Shown one piece after another: positions 33,453 through 42,790 of a stretch of 64,000 nucleotides of DNA. Every line of letters begins with the position of its first letter. Within the stretch, counting starts at the first letter, position 1. The notes under the pieces were generated by a model. That model was not told the DNA's origin, searched no databases, and saw only the letters and a program-made list of their open reading frames with translations. The DNA is from JAAXIE01 sp965204245 (GTDB lineage: Bacteria; Chloroflexota; Dehalococcoidia; Lucifugimonadales; JAAXIE01): assembly GCA_965204245.1 (NCBI GenBank), contig CBDBED010000012.1, forward strand, positions 124,001-188,000, given 5' to 3'. Position numbers and translations under genes: made by a program.

Positions 33453-35840
33453 TTGGAACGACGCAACGAACCCACTACGGAGAGCGAGGCTCTGCGGGAG
33501 CGACTCGCCAGGCTGAGCCAGGCCAGCCGGCGCATCAATGAGAGCTTGGACTTCGACCAGGTGCTCCGGGGGGCGCTGGACTCCGCCCGCGCCCTCACCG
33601 GCGCCCGCTACGGGGTGATGACCCTCATGGACGGCGGGGGCCGGGTGGGGGACTTCCTGGCGTCGGGGATGACGGAGGAGGAGGCCGGGCAACTCTGGCA
33701 GACCCCGGAGCGATGGGAGATATTCGAGAGGCTGGGCGGTCTCTCCGAGCCCCTGCGCATCCCCGACCTGGTGGGGTACGTCCGGTCCCTGGGCTTCGCC
33801 GAATTCAGCCTGCCCCTGCCTGCCGACCCGGCATCGCCCTTCTTGGCGTCGCAGATGCTCCATGGGAGCAAGCGGATGGGCAACATCTTCCTGGCCGGTC
33901 GCGATGACGGACGGGAGTTCAGCCCGGAGGACGAGCAGACCCTGGTGATGTTCGCCTCCCAGGCGGCGCTGGTCATCGCGAACGCCCGCACGCACCGTGA
34001 GGAGCGGCGGGCCAGGACGGACCTGGAGACGCTCATCGACACCTCCCCGGTGGGCGTGGTGGTCTTCGACGCCCGGACGGGCGCCCCCAAGTCCTTCAAC
34101 CGGGAGGCCCGGAGAATGGCGGACATGCTGCGAGACCCGGAGCAGTCGCCCGAAGCACTCCTTGACGTGATGACCTGCAGGCGGGCCGACGGGCGTGAGG
34201 TCTCCCTGCGGGAGTTCCCCCTGGCCGAACTCCTGAGCGTGCCGGCGACGCTGCGGGCCGAGGAGATCGTGCTGGGGGTCCCCGACGGGCGGAGCCTCAC
34301 GGTGCTGCTCAACGCCACGTCCATCCTATCGGAGCAGGGCGCGGTGGAGTCGGTGGTCGTCACCATGCAGGACATGGCCGACGTCGAGGAGATGGAGCGG
34401 CTGCGGGCCGAGTTCCTAGCCATGGTGAGCCACGAGCTCCGAGCGCCCCTGGCGGCGGTCAAGGGCTCGGTTGCCACGCTGCAGGAGTCGGCGGGCGAGT
34501 TGGACCCGGCCGTGGGCCGCCAGTTCTTCCGACTCATCGAGGAGCAGGTCGACCACATGCACGGCCTCGTGTCAGACCTCCTCGATGTGGCCCGCATCGA
34601 GACGGGCACGCTGGCGGTCGGCCCCGAACCGACGCAGGTGACGCTGCTGCTGGAGCGGGCAAGGAGCGCCTTCACCAGCGCCGGCGGCAGGAACAATCTG
34701 GCCATCGACCCGGAGCCCGACCTCCCCCCGGTGATGGCCGACCGGAGGCGCATCGTACAGGTGCTGGGCAACCTGCTCGCCAACGCCGCCCGGCACTCCG
34801 CCGAGTCGTCGGTCATCAGGGTGAGCGCCGTGCGCGACGGGATGCACGTCGCGTTCTCGGTGGCCGACGAGGGACGGGGTATCCCAGTGGAGAGCCTGCC
34901 CAACCTCTTCCTCAAGTTCTCCAGGGCACAGTCCGAAGACCAAGGAGGGGACACGGGTTTGGGCCTGGCCATCTGCAAGGGGATAGTGGAGGCCCACGGG
35001 GGGCGCATCTGGGTCGAGAGCGACGGGCCGGGCCTCGGCGCCCGCTTCACCTTCACCCTGCCCGCGGTTGCGGAGACCGGCGGCGGAGCAACGGGGCCGT
35101 CCCAGGCGCGCTCCTCACGGCTCGGAAGGGAAGAAACCTCAGAACGGGTGCGGGTGCTGGCGGTGGATGACGACCCCAACGACCTCCGGTATATCCGCGA
35201 CACCCTCATCGCGGCGGGTTACGCGGCGGTGGTGACGGGGGACCCGGGGGAGACCCTCCGCCTAGTGGCAGAGGAGAAGCCGGCCCTCGTGCTGCTGGAC
35301 CTGATGCTTCCGGGAGCGGACGGCATCGAGCTGATGAAGGAGATCCTTGGTGCGGCGGACGTGCCGGTCATCTTCCTCTCCGCCTACGGCAGGGACGAGC
35401 TCATAGCCACGGCCCTGGGAACGGGCGCCGCCGACTACGTGGTCAAGCCCTTCTCGCCCACGGAGCTTTCGGCGAGGATCGCTGCGGCCCTCAGACGGCG
35501 GGAGGCCCCCGAGCCGGCGGCTCCCTACGTGGTGGGCGACCTGACCATCGACTACGTCCAGCGCAGGGTGACGCTGGCCGGGGAGCCGGTGGACCTGCTC
35601 CCTTTGGAGTACCGGCTGCTCGTCGAGCTCTCCTTCAGCGCCGGACGGACGCTGACCTACGAGCACCTCCTGGACCGGGTGTGGAGGGAGAGGAGCGGCG
35701 ACGACCTGCGGCCCATGCGCACCATCGTGCGCAGGCTGCGGATCAAACTGGGCGACGACGCGGACAACCCCGCCTACATCTTCACCGAGCGCCACGTCGG
35801 CTACCGGATGCCCAGGGGGGAAGGGACGAAGGAGTCTTGA
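33453..35840 (+). CDS. Sensor histidine kinase fused to an OmpR-type response regulator
   Basis: 795 aa from a TTG start, chosen because GGAGGTG lies five bases upstream. Domains in order: GAF (about 28-180), PAS (193-305), HisKA with the phosphorylated His at 327 (MVSHELRAPLAAVKG), HATPase (425-535) with N-box NLLANAARHS, G1 DEGRGIP and G2 TGLGLAI, receiver (565-680) with VDDD, the phosphoacceptor Asp at 616 (LVLLDLMLPG) and KPFSP, and a winged-helix DNA-binding domain (696-789, LPLEYRLLVELSFSAGRTLT). All key residues are present, so signal, phosphotransfer and DNA binding can occur in one polypeptide. No membrane segment, so it senses a cytoplasmic signal. Preceded by module copy B. Confidence 0.9.
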   Translation: MERRNEPTTESEALRERLARLSQASRRINESLDFDQVLRGALDSARALTGARYGVMTLMDGGGRVGDFLASGMTEEEAGQLWQTPERWEIFERLGGLSEPLRIPDLVGYVRSLGFAEFSLPLPADPASPFLASQMLHGSKRMGNIFLAGRDDGREFSPEDEQTLVMFASQAALVIANARTHREERRARTDLETLIDTSPVGVVVFDARTGAPKSFNREARRMADMLRDPEQSPEALLDVMTCRRADGREVSLREFPLAELLSVPATLRAEEIVLGVPDGRSLTVLLNATSILSEQGAVESVVVTMQDMADVEEMERLRAEFLAMVSHELRAPLAAVKGSVATLQESAGELDPAVGRQFFRLIEEQVDHMHGLVSDLLDVARIETGTLAVGPEPTQVTLLLERARSAFTSAGGRNNLAIDPEPDLPPVMADRRRIVQVLGNLLANAARHSAESSVIRVSAVRDGMHVAFSVADEGRGIPVESLPNLFLKFSRAQSEDQGGDTGLGLAICKGIVEAHGGRIWVESDGPGLGARFTFTLPAVAETGGGATGPSQARSSRLGREETSERVRVLAVDDDPNDLRYIRDTLIAAGYAAVVTGDPGETLRLVAEEKPALVLLDLMLPGADGIELMKEILGAADVPVIFLSAYGRDELIATALGTGAADYVVKPFSPTELSARIAAALRRREAPEPAAPYVVGDLTIDYVQRRVTLAGEPVDLLPLEYRLLVELSFSAGRTLTYEHLLDRVWRERSGDDLRPMRTIVRRLRIKLGDDADNPAYIFTERHVGYRMPRGEGTKES

Positions 35841-35916
35841 AGTGGATGCGTTGATCCGGGAGCGCTGGCGCTACTCTCCGGCCTGTATGACCACGCGGCC
35901 GCCGAAGGAGTAACTT

Positions 35917-36189
35917 ATGAATTGGAACTACCTAGTTGCGTCGGGCCTTTTCCTCGATATCATAGGCTTTGCCGTGCTCTTGAAGTACGGAGCTAGTCTA
36001 TCTACGTGGGCTGGTTCTATAGATGATCTAACAGGAATACCAGGCACACAAGAAGAGCAGGAAGAAGAGCGATTAGAGAATGAAGCTATCTTTAAGCGTA
36101 GGAGATTGGCTCGATCTGGTGCGTACTTGGTGGTAGTTGGATTCGCTTTGCAGTTTGCCGGAGTTATTGGGGCCATTGCTTCACACTAG
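35917..36189 (+). CDS. Small two-helix membrane protein
   Basis: 90 aa with two membrane segments (LVASGLFLDIIGFAVLLKYG and AYLVVVGFALQFAGVIGAIA) and a charged middle (QEEQEEERLENEAIFKRRRL). The layout fits a small integral membrane protein of unknown function. AT-richer than its neighbours. It lies 76 bp after the fused regulator on the same strand and could be read through from it. Confidence 0.6.
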   Translation: MNWNYLVASGLFLDIIGFAVLLKYGASLSTWAGSIDDLTGIPGTQEEQEEERLENEAIFKRRRLARSGAYLVVVGFALQFAGVIGAIASH

Positions 36190-36333
36190 AGGTTGGTCGG
36201 AGAGGAGGTGTTGGAATAATAGCAATAGGGGCTTGGAGAGTGCATAGTGGCCTCTATGTGGGTTCGTCTATTCAAGCTCAAGATTGATATGAAGGCTCTG
36301 GAGACAATCACCAAGAAGGTTCCTCTCACCCGC

Positions 36334-37261
36334 CTATTCGTCCCGGCCCCAGCCGGAGCCGAAGACGTAGCCGTCGGTCCCGGCCACGAAGACCCGCCGC
36401 GACTCCGATTTCACCCACACGCCGTGCTCAGTAGCCTCGAACGTCTCCCCGCCTAACAGGTCCTGCACTTCCCGCCCGATCATCGATGGGTCCGAGTGCC
36501 CCACTATCCTCCCGTCCGGGTCGCCTATGAATGCGGACCACCTGCCATCCACCGTCTCGGCGGAGTTGTAGTAGGCGATGGCCTCCTCCAGGCCCGCCAG
36601 GGCGCTCCCCGGACTGGCGAAGTAGGCCATGGTCTCCGTCAGCCCCACCTCACGGTACTTGTCCACCGACAGCAACACCAGCATCCTCGCGAACTCGTCG
36701 GCGTCTATGTACCAGCCAGACCCGAACAGCAGCCCGTCGCGCTTCACCACCCACGCGTTCTTCAGTTCGAAGTCGCCGGCGCCTATGCCGCCGCTCTCCG
36801 GGTTGCGGTACACGTAGGTCACCCACTTGCCGTCCTCGTCGGCGGAGAGCATCTCCGGCCCGAACTCGTAGCCGTTGGCGTCGGTGCCCACCCAGCCCTT
36901 CATGTCTAGGCCGCGGCGCTCGGCGTCGGGGTGTCCTATCACCATGTCGTTCTCGTCGATGATGAAGGCGTACCACTGGCCGTCGACGCTCTCCGGTTGG
37001 TTGTAGTGGGCCAGGGGTGGCGTCGAGACCCTGGGCATCGTACCGGGCGATGGCGTCCTGGACGAAGAACTTGGTGTACTCGACGGGTGCGGATTTCGCA
37101 GGGATGGAGGCCGCGGCGTCCGCAACGCCTATGTCCTCTCTGTCGGCCTCTGCCCTTTCCTGGGCCTGCTCCCCGCTCCCGCCTCCGCAGGCGGCGAACA
37201 GCGCCGTGACCAGCAGCAAGAGCGCCGCCACTGAAACTGCGTGGAATACCTTGCTCTTCAT
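36334..37261 (-). pseudogene. Cache-domain sensory lipoprotein with one frameshift
   Basis: Two frames join near 37020 in a run of four C (ACCCCT), where one base too many is likely. The N-terminus is a lipoprotein signal (VSVAALLLLVTALFAAC, lipobox FAAC) from the ATG at 37261. After the shift come two single-Cache-like modules: HYNQPESVDGQWYAFIIDEN with GHPDAERRG, NGYEFGPEM and WVVKRDGLLFGSGWY, and a second set from AIAYYNSAETVDGRWSAFIG with VFVAGTDGYVFGSGW at the end. Such domains bind small ligands outside the membrane. If the shift is an artefact it is a functional solute sensor of about 308 aa, perhaps paired with the fused regulators nearby. Confidence 0.65.
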
Positions 37262-37274
37262 ATCCATCCCTTCC

Positions 37275-38966
37275 TCACACCCCACCGACGCGCGTCCCAG
37301 GAATGACGATTCCGTGGTTGTACGCCTTCTCACCGTCTATCGGGTTCAAGGGGTCGCAGCCGGGCCTGATGCAGGCGTGGATGTGAATACTTTCGTCACC
37401 TTCATCTTCGTCGTCGTCGGTGATGGCGATGGTTATCAGGACGCTGGTTTCACCCTCGCCGATGGTGATGGTGGACGGCATCGTGAAGTCATCGCTGGAC
37501 GCTGTCTGCGTGGGGCTGGTGGCCAGGGTTACGGTCGTGCCGCCCGCAGGCGCCGGGCTGGGCAGCGTCAACATCAAAACCGCTTCTGAGCCTTCTTGTG
37601 GGAGCACGCAGGCTCTCAGGCCCTCAAGTCCTCGGGTGTAGTTCCGGCACCTGTCGAAGAGTCCACCATCGTCAGAGTCCTGGGACTGAGGCTGGTTGTT
37701 GTCGTTGTCGCTGGGGGAGATGGTCACCGTCGCGCCGGTCGTGGTGAGGCCGGATGACCCCGTGTCGGCTCCCAGCTCTATGGTCTCGGCGGCCTCGGCC
37801 GCGTCGTCGTCCACGATGGTGAGGGTGGCGGTGCCCGTCTTCTCGCCCTCGGCGATGGTGAAGGCCGGGGGCAGGATGTAGTCGTCGTTGGCGGTGGCCG
37901 TGCCGCCGGCGGACAGGGTGACCTCCACACCGTCGCCAACCGCCGCGTTGTCCATGGTTGCGGTGACGGTGACGTCGCCCTCCTCCTCGGATACGGTGGC
38001 CTTATCCACCGTCAGGGTCAGGGTGGTGGGCTGGAGTACCTGAGGCTGGGGAGATGGCTCCACGGCTGGGACCACGGAGACCGGGACTTGCAGGTTCAGC
38101 GGGACCTTCTGCCCTTCGAACCAGTTCTGAGTAGCCCGAGCGGACGGATGGTACACGTTGAACCCGTCGCCGTCTCGGCGATCCGGCCACCAGCCGACGT
38201 GATCGGTATTGTCCAGGGAGAGCGCAATGTCGCCGAATTGCATCTTCCCTCTTCGCAGAGGGGAATCAGGCGGCACGGGCGTACTGTCGGACAGACCTGC
38301 GTGGTCGGACTGATTCATGGCTTGGGGACTTGCTTTGTCGAGGAATTGTGTCCATCGGTAGGTCGCGCCCCCAAACTCGAACTCATCCTCGGTGAGCGCC
38401 ACGGAGCACTCGTCAAACTCCCTGTCATGGCTGAAGAACACGCGGTTGCAGCCGAAGTAGTTGTACTTGTTTACATCCACCGTCAGGATGGCGGCCCAGA
38501 CGACGTCTTCGTTGGGGGTGGCGCCGGTCGCGTCGGACCACTGGCCGTCGCCGGCGCTGTTGGAGGCCCGCACCCGCACGTCATAGGTAAGGCCGTTGGT
38601 CAGGCCGGTGATCTCCGTGTCGGTCCCCGTCCCGCTGTGGCTGGCCGTCACCCAGCCGCTCAACGGGTCGTTGAAGTTGCCGGGCAGGTCGGCGGCGGTC
38701 GAAGCCTTGTGCTCCACTGTGTACGAGCTGATATTCGCGCCGCCATTGCTCTCGGGCGGGTTCCAGCCCGCGACCAGCTTGCCGTTGCCGGGGGCTACGA
38801 CGAGGCCAGTGGGCGCGCCAAGCGCGCCGGAGGCGGATGCCGTCGACGCCGCCAGTAAGAGGGCCGCCAACGCTATCAGGACCCCAAGGACGGCGGCCGG
38901 GAGCGGGAGCCTGCCCCGCGGTCGGCGCAGGGCAGGCGTGTTGCAGTCGGGTAGTGTTTCCCCCAT
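37275..38966 (-). CDS. Exported FN3/Calx-beta surface protein (563 aa)
   Basis: Signal peptide (AVLGVLIALAALLLAASTAS, cleavage near residue 46). FN3 domain about 50-150 (PTGLVVAPGNGKLVAGWNPP, YDVRVRASNSAGDGQWS), an intermediate 'VVWAAILTVDVNKYNYFGCN' module with two Cys (155-300) related to the WSATL modules of the 3122-aa protein, a Calx-beta domain (315-415, TVSEEEGDVTVTATMDN, ending TIVDDDAAEAAETIEL) and a second Calx-like domain (440-545) with the acidic ITDDDEDEGDES stretch. A short Cys-bearing tail ends the protein without an anchor. It probably shares function with the two larger proteins. Module copy C lies upstream, pointing toward this gene. Its stop is 13 bp from the Cache lipoprotein start region. 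Confidence 0.8.
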   Translation of the reverse strand: MGETLPDCNTPALRRPRGRLPLPAAVLGVLIALAALLLAASTASASGALGAPTGLVVAPGNGKLVAGWNPPESNGGANISSYTVEHKASTAADLPGNFNDPLSGWVTASHSGTGTDTEITGLTNGLTYDVRVRASNSAGDGQWSDATGATPNEDVVWAAILTVDVNKYNYFGCNRVFFSHDREFDECSVALTEDEFEFGGATYRWTQFLDKASPQAMNQSDHAGLSDSTPVPPDSPLRRGKMQFGDIALSLDNTDHVGWWPDRRDGDGFNVYHPSARATQNWFEGQKVPLNLQVPVSVVPAVEPSPQPQVLQPTTLTLTVDKATVSEEEGDVTVTATMDNAAVGDGVEVTLSAGGTATANDDYILPPAFTIAEGEKTGTATLTIVDDDAAEAAETIELGADTGSSGLTTTGATVTISPSDNDNNQPQSQDSDDGGLFDRCRNYTRGLEGLRACVLPQEGSEAVLMLTLPSPAPAGGTTVTLATSPTQTASSDDFTMPSTITIGEGETSVLITIAITDDDEDEGDESIHIHACIRPGCDPLNPIDGEKAYNHGIVIPGTRVGGV

Positions 38967-39149
38967 CTGTTCCAGTTCCTCCTTCTTGTTTCTCAGCTCT
39001 TCGGTGCGGCAGGCTTTCGCGGCGGCCCAACGGACCCCACCGACGGATTTTGCTCAGCGCCGAAAAATGCTACCGCCAAGGGTGTGTGTGCCTTGTGTAC
39101 CCCGCTACCCCTGCCGTGAGGGTTCTGTGTAGGTTTTGTGCTTGTGTTC

Positions 39150-39225
39150 TTCCATTCCCGGCCAAATATCACAGTAGTTCATGGCTATTTGCCCTTCATA
39201 TCACGGCCATATCATGCTCGTGTAG
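39150..39225 (-). promoter_or_regulatory. TGATAT module copy C
   Basis: Read on the minus strand: ATGATATGGCC (39215-39205), GTGATATG (39204-39197), CATGAACTACTGTGATATTT down to 39163, then GGCCGGGAA. Same spacing as copies A and B. It lies between the divergent 563-aa surface protein gene (toward which it points) and the second fused regulator. Confidence 0.55.
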
Positions 39226-39258
39226 TAGAATCTCCCCTGTACCCAGTTCACGGGAGGT

Positions 39259-41886
39259 GTGTACACGGCTATCGAGCAACACGACGGGCGCCAGCGGAAC
39301 AGGAGGCAGAGGTGGCGGACCGATTTGTCCGGCGCAGGCGGCGCCCTGTTGCTGCCAGCCCCTGACACAGCAGGGCCGGATAGAGGCAGGGAGACCACAC
39401 AGGCCGTTCCCGAGCCGACCGTCAGCGTCGAAGAAGCCGAGGGGCTGAGGCGGGAGATCGAGACGCTGCGCGACCGCCTGGCCGGGCTGAACGAGGCCAC
39501 CCTTCGCATCAACACGGGCCTGGACCTCGGCGCAGTCCTGCAAGGGGTCATAGACGGGGCCCGGGCGCTGACCGGCGCACGATACGGCGCGCTCCTGGTG
39601 CTGGACCACCTTGGGGACATCGAGGACCTCATAACGTCCGGCATCACTCCCGAGGAGATAGCAAGGATCAAGGCGGAGCCCAAGGTCCTGGGGCTGCTCC
39701 GATACCTCAACGAGATCGAGGGGCCGCTGAGACTCCGGGACATCGCCAGTCATCCCAGGTCGGTGGGCTTTCCCGAAGGCCACCCGCCGATGAAGAGCTT
39801 CCTGGGGACCCCGGTCGTCCATCACGGCCAGAGGCTCGGCAACATCTACCTCACCGAGAAGGGGTCCAGCCGGGAGTTCACCATCGAGGACGAAGAGACA
39901 TTGGCGCTGTTCGCCTCCCATGCGGCGGTGGCCATCGCCAACGCCCGGGCCTACCGTTCCGAGCGGCAGGCCAAGGCCGACCTGGAGGCCCTGGTGGACA
40001 CGTCACCCGTGGGGGTGCTGGTGTTCGACGCGAAGACGATGGGCCTGCTGACTCTCAACCAGGAGACGAGACGGATCGTCCGCGGGCTGCGACCGCCGGG
40101 CCGCAGCCAGGCGGAGATGCTCAGCGTGATGAGCTTCCGGCGCCCGGACGGGCAGGAGATTCCGCCCGATGAGACGCCGACGGCCCGGGCCATACGCAAT
40201 CGGGAGACGGTGCGCGCCGAGGAGATGCTCATCGATCTCCAGGACGGCCAGACTGTGACCGCTATCGTGAACGCCACGCCGGTGTTCTCCGAAGACGGAG
40301 AGGTAGTCTCCTGCATCACCACCATCCAGGACATGACCGCGCTCGAAAGGATGGAGAGACTGCGCTCCGAGTTCATCGGCATGGTGAGCCACGAGCTGAG
40401 AACGCCGCTGGCCGCCATCAAGGGCTCCGCCGCCAGTGTGCTGGGCGGTTCGGCCCACATCGATCACGCGGAGATGCGGCGTTTCTTCCAGGTGATAGAC
40501 GAGCAGGCCGATCAAATGCGGAGCCTCATCGGCGACATTCTCGACACGGCGCAGATAGACGCGGGCGCGCTGTCGGTCACCACCGAGCCCGCCGACGTGG
40601 CGGAAGTGGTCGAGGTGGCAAGGCGCGTATTCCTGCACAGCGCCGCCACCAACATCATCGAGGCCGAACTCCCGCCCGGCCTGCCTCTGGTCAGTGTTGA
40701 CCGGCAGCGCATGCTGCAGGTCCTGAACAATCTCTTCACCTACGCGTCCCTCTACTCGCCCTACGGGTCCACCATCTGGGTGAGCGCGTCGGTGGACGAC
40801 GTGTACGTTTCCATATCCGTGACGGACGAGAGCAGGGGCGTATCCGCCGAGCGTCTGCCCCACCTCTTCAGGAAGTTCTATCCCGTGGACCCCAAAGGCG
40901 GGTATGAGGCGGCGGTGGTCCGGAAACCCGGTCCCACTGCCCTCACGGCAGGAGAGGGCCTGGGTCTGGTGATCTGCAGGGGGATAGTGGAGGCCCACGG
41001 AGGCCGCATCTGGGCCGAAAGCGACGGGCCGGGCCTGGGTACGAGGATCACCTTCACCGTTCCGGCCGTCGCGGAGGCCGGCCCCGGCCGGCTCGCCGAC
41101 GACCCTGGGCGCACCCTGCACCGGGATACGGTGGGGGCGGAGAGGGGACGGGAGCGCGTTCTCATAGTGGACGACGAGCCGCACCTGCTGTCGTATTTAC
41201 GGAAGACGCTGCGGGAGGCGGGCTATTTCCCTCTGGCCGCCAGCAATCTGAGTGAGGCGGAGCGCCTCATCGAGACGGACAAGCCTCACCTCGTGCTGCT
41301 CAATCCGGCGCTGGATGGCGCCCACCCCCTGTCAGGGCGCGGATCGAGCGGGACCGAGATGGTCGACGGCGTGCGCGAGCTCACCGATGCGCCGGTCATC
41401 TTTCTGGGAGAGCAAGGCGCTGACGAGGACGGCTCGCTGGCCTTGGATATCGGGGCTGACGACTACATCCTCAAGCCCTTCTCGCCGACGGAGCTGGTGG
41501 CGAGAATCAGGGCGGCCCTGCGCAGGCAATCGGCGTCGGAGCGGGAACGGACGCGCGAGTCCTACCAGGTAGGACACCTGAGAATCGATTACTCGGAACG
41601 CAGTGTGACCGTTGGCGGCCGGCCGGTGCAGCTGACCTCCACCGAGTATAGGCTGCTCTTCGACCTGTCCGTGAACGCCGGAAAGGTGCTGAGCCACGAC
41701 CAGCTGCTGAGACGGGTCTGGGGGCCGGGCTACGAGGGCGATACCCAGCCGGTGCGCACCTTCGTCAAGAGTCTCCGCCGCAAGCTGGGAGACGACGCCA
41801 GGAGCCCCACCTACATCTTCACGGAGCCTCGCGTCGGCTACCGCATGGCGAAGCCCGAGGGTGGAACGGTGCGCCGGATGCGATAA
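39259..41886 (+). CDS. Fused kinase/OmpR-type regulator with degenerate kinase and receiver sites
   Basis: 875 aa, GTG start with GGGAGG immediately before it (tight spacing, so the exact start is uncertain). Same order as the paralog at 33453: GAF (75-235), PAS (244-355), HisKA with His 378 (MVSHELRTPLAAIKG), HATPase-like (470-600), receiver (633-745), winged helix (765-870). Key changes: the N-box reads NNLFTYASLYSP, with Tyr where the Mg-ATP-binding Asn should be; G1 reads DESRGVS, losing the first Gly; the receiver has LVLLNPALDG, with Asn 682 instead of the phosphoacceptor Asp. VDDE and KPFSP remain. It therefore probably cannot autophosphorylate or be phosphorylated normally, but should still sense and bind DNA. 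Confidence 0.85.
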   Translation: MYTAIEQHDGRQRNRRQRWRTDLSGAGGALLLPAPDTAGPDRGRETTQAVPEPTVSVEEAEGLRREIETLRDRLAGLNEATLRINTGLDLGAVLQGVIDGARALTGARYGALLVLDHLGDIEDLITSGITPEEIARIKAEPKVLGLLRYLNEIEGPLRLRDIASHPRSVGFPEGHPPMKSFLGTPVVHHGQRLGNIYLTEKGSSREFTIEDEETLALFASHAAVAIANARAYRSERQAKADLEALVDTSPVGVLVFDAKTMGLLTLNQETRRIVRGLRPPGRSQAEMLSVMSFRRPDGQEIPPDETPTARAIRNRETVRAEEMLIDLQDGQTVTAIVNATPVFSEDGEVVSCITTIQDMTALERMERLRSEFIGMVSHELRTPLAAIKGSAASVLGGSAHIDHAEMRRFFQVIDEQADQMRSLIGDILDTAQIDAGALSVTTEPADVAEVVEVARRVFLHSAATNIIEAELPPGLPLVSVDRQRMLQVLNNLFTYASLYSPYGSTIWVSASVDDVYVSISVTDESRGVSAERLPHLFRKFYPVDPKGGYEAAVVRKPGPTALTAGEGLGLVICRGIVEAHGGRIWAESDGPGLGTRITFTVPAVAEAGPGRLADDPGRTLHRDTVGAERGRERVLIVDDEPHLLSYLRKTLREAGYFPLAASNLSEAERLIETDKPHLVLLNPALDGAHPLSGRGSSGTEMVDGVRELTDAPVIFLGEQGADEDGSLALDIGADDYILKPFSPTELVARIRAALRRQSASERERTRESYQVGHLRIDYSERSVTVGGRPVQLTSTEYRLLFDLSVNAGKVLSHDQLLRRVWGPGYEGDTQPVRTFVKSLRRKLGDDARSPTYIFTEPRVGYRMAKPEGGTVRRMR

Positions 41887-41899
41887 CGGGAGTTCACTC

Positions 41900-42757
41900 A
41901 TGGCGATCAGAATAGTCACCGACAGCTGTGCCGATCTGCCACCCCAGGTGGCTCGCGACAACGGCATCATCGTTGTGCCTCTCTACGTCACCGTCGGCGC
42001 CGACACCTACCGGGACGGGGAGGACATCAGCGCCGACCGGTTCTACTCCATCCTGGAGGAGACCACCGTCCTCCCCACGACCTCCCAGCCTTCCGTCGGC
42101 GACTTCGCCGGCGTCTACCGCGGGTTGCTGGACGAGGGCCACCATGTGGTGTCCATTCACGTCAGCGCCAAGCTGAGCGGCACCCTCAACTCCGCAATCC
42201 AGGCCAGGGCGTCGCTGGGCGACCCGCCCCAGATCGCAATCGTGGACTCCCGGCTGGCGGGAGGGGCGCAGGCCCTGCAGGCCCTGAACGCCGCCGAGTG
42301 GGCCCGCGAGATGACCGATCTCAAGGAAGTGGCGGAGAAGACGGTCCGTTCCATAGGGAGGCACCACAGCTTCGTGGTGGTGGACACCCTGAAGTACCTG
42401 CAGCGGGGCGGACGCATCGGCAAGGCCCAGGCTTTCCTCGGAGGCGCGCTCCAGTTCAAGCCCATCATCGGCATCCGGGACGGCGAACCCCATCCCATCG
42501 AGCGTCTCCGCACCCGCCGGAAGGCTACCGCCAGGGTCATCGGCCTTGCGCGGGAGCTGGCTCCCTTCACCCGGCTGCACGTGAGCTACAGCACCGGCCC
42601 GGAGCTAGCCCGGGCAGTCATTGGAGGACTGGCCGACCTGGTGAAGCCGGACGATATCTTAGAGTCCCGGTTCGGACCTGTCCTGGGCACGCATCTCGGA
42701 CCCAATACCATAGGGGTCGCGTTGAGCCAACCCGACCCGGGCAACGTAACGACATGA
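41900..42757 (+). CDS. DegV-family fatty-acid-binding protein
   Basis: 285 aa, the usual length. DegV proteins bind a fatty acid and serve fatty-acid kinase as its substrate carrier. The start ATG follows GGGAG by seven bases. The sequence carries the opening IRIVTDSCADLPP, TTSQPSVGDF for the ligand region, IHVSAKLSGTLNSA, IVDSRLAGGAQ, VVDTLKYLQRGGRIGKAQAF and PIIGIRDGE, all typical. It begins 13 bp after the second fused regulator's stop, so the two are likely one transcript. Confidence 0.92.
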   Translation: MAIRIVTDSCADLPPQVARDNGIIVVPLYVTVGADTYRDGEDISADRFYSILEETTVLPTTSQPSVGDFAGVYRGLLDEGHHVVSIHVSAKLSGTLNSAIQARASLGDPPQIAIVDSRLAGGAQALQALNAAEWAREMTDLKEVAEKTVRSIGRHHSFVVVDTLKYLQRGGRIGKAQAFLGGALQFKPIIGIRDGEPHPIERLRTRRKATARVIGLARELAPFTRLHVSYSTGPELARAVIGGLADLVKPDDILESRFGPVLGTHLGPNTIGVALSQPDPGNVTT

Positions 42758-42790
42758 CCGCTATCGTTTGGTCAGGGAAGGAGGAGAGCC

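Noticed and set aside
33608..35209. A 533-codon minus-strand frame opposite the first fused regulator
   Set aside because: Ser/Arg-rich shadow; the plus strand has all kinase and receiver motifs.
40003..41184. A 393-codon minus-strand frame opposite the second fused regulator
   Set aside because: No domain pattern; same kind of complement artefact.
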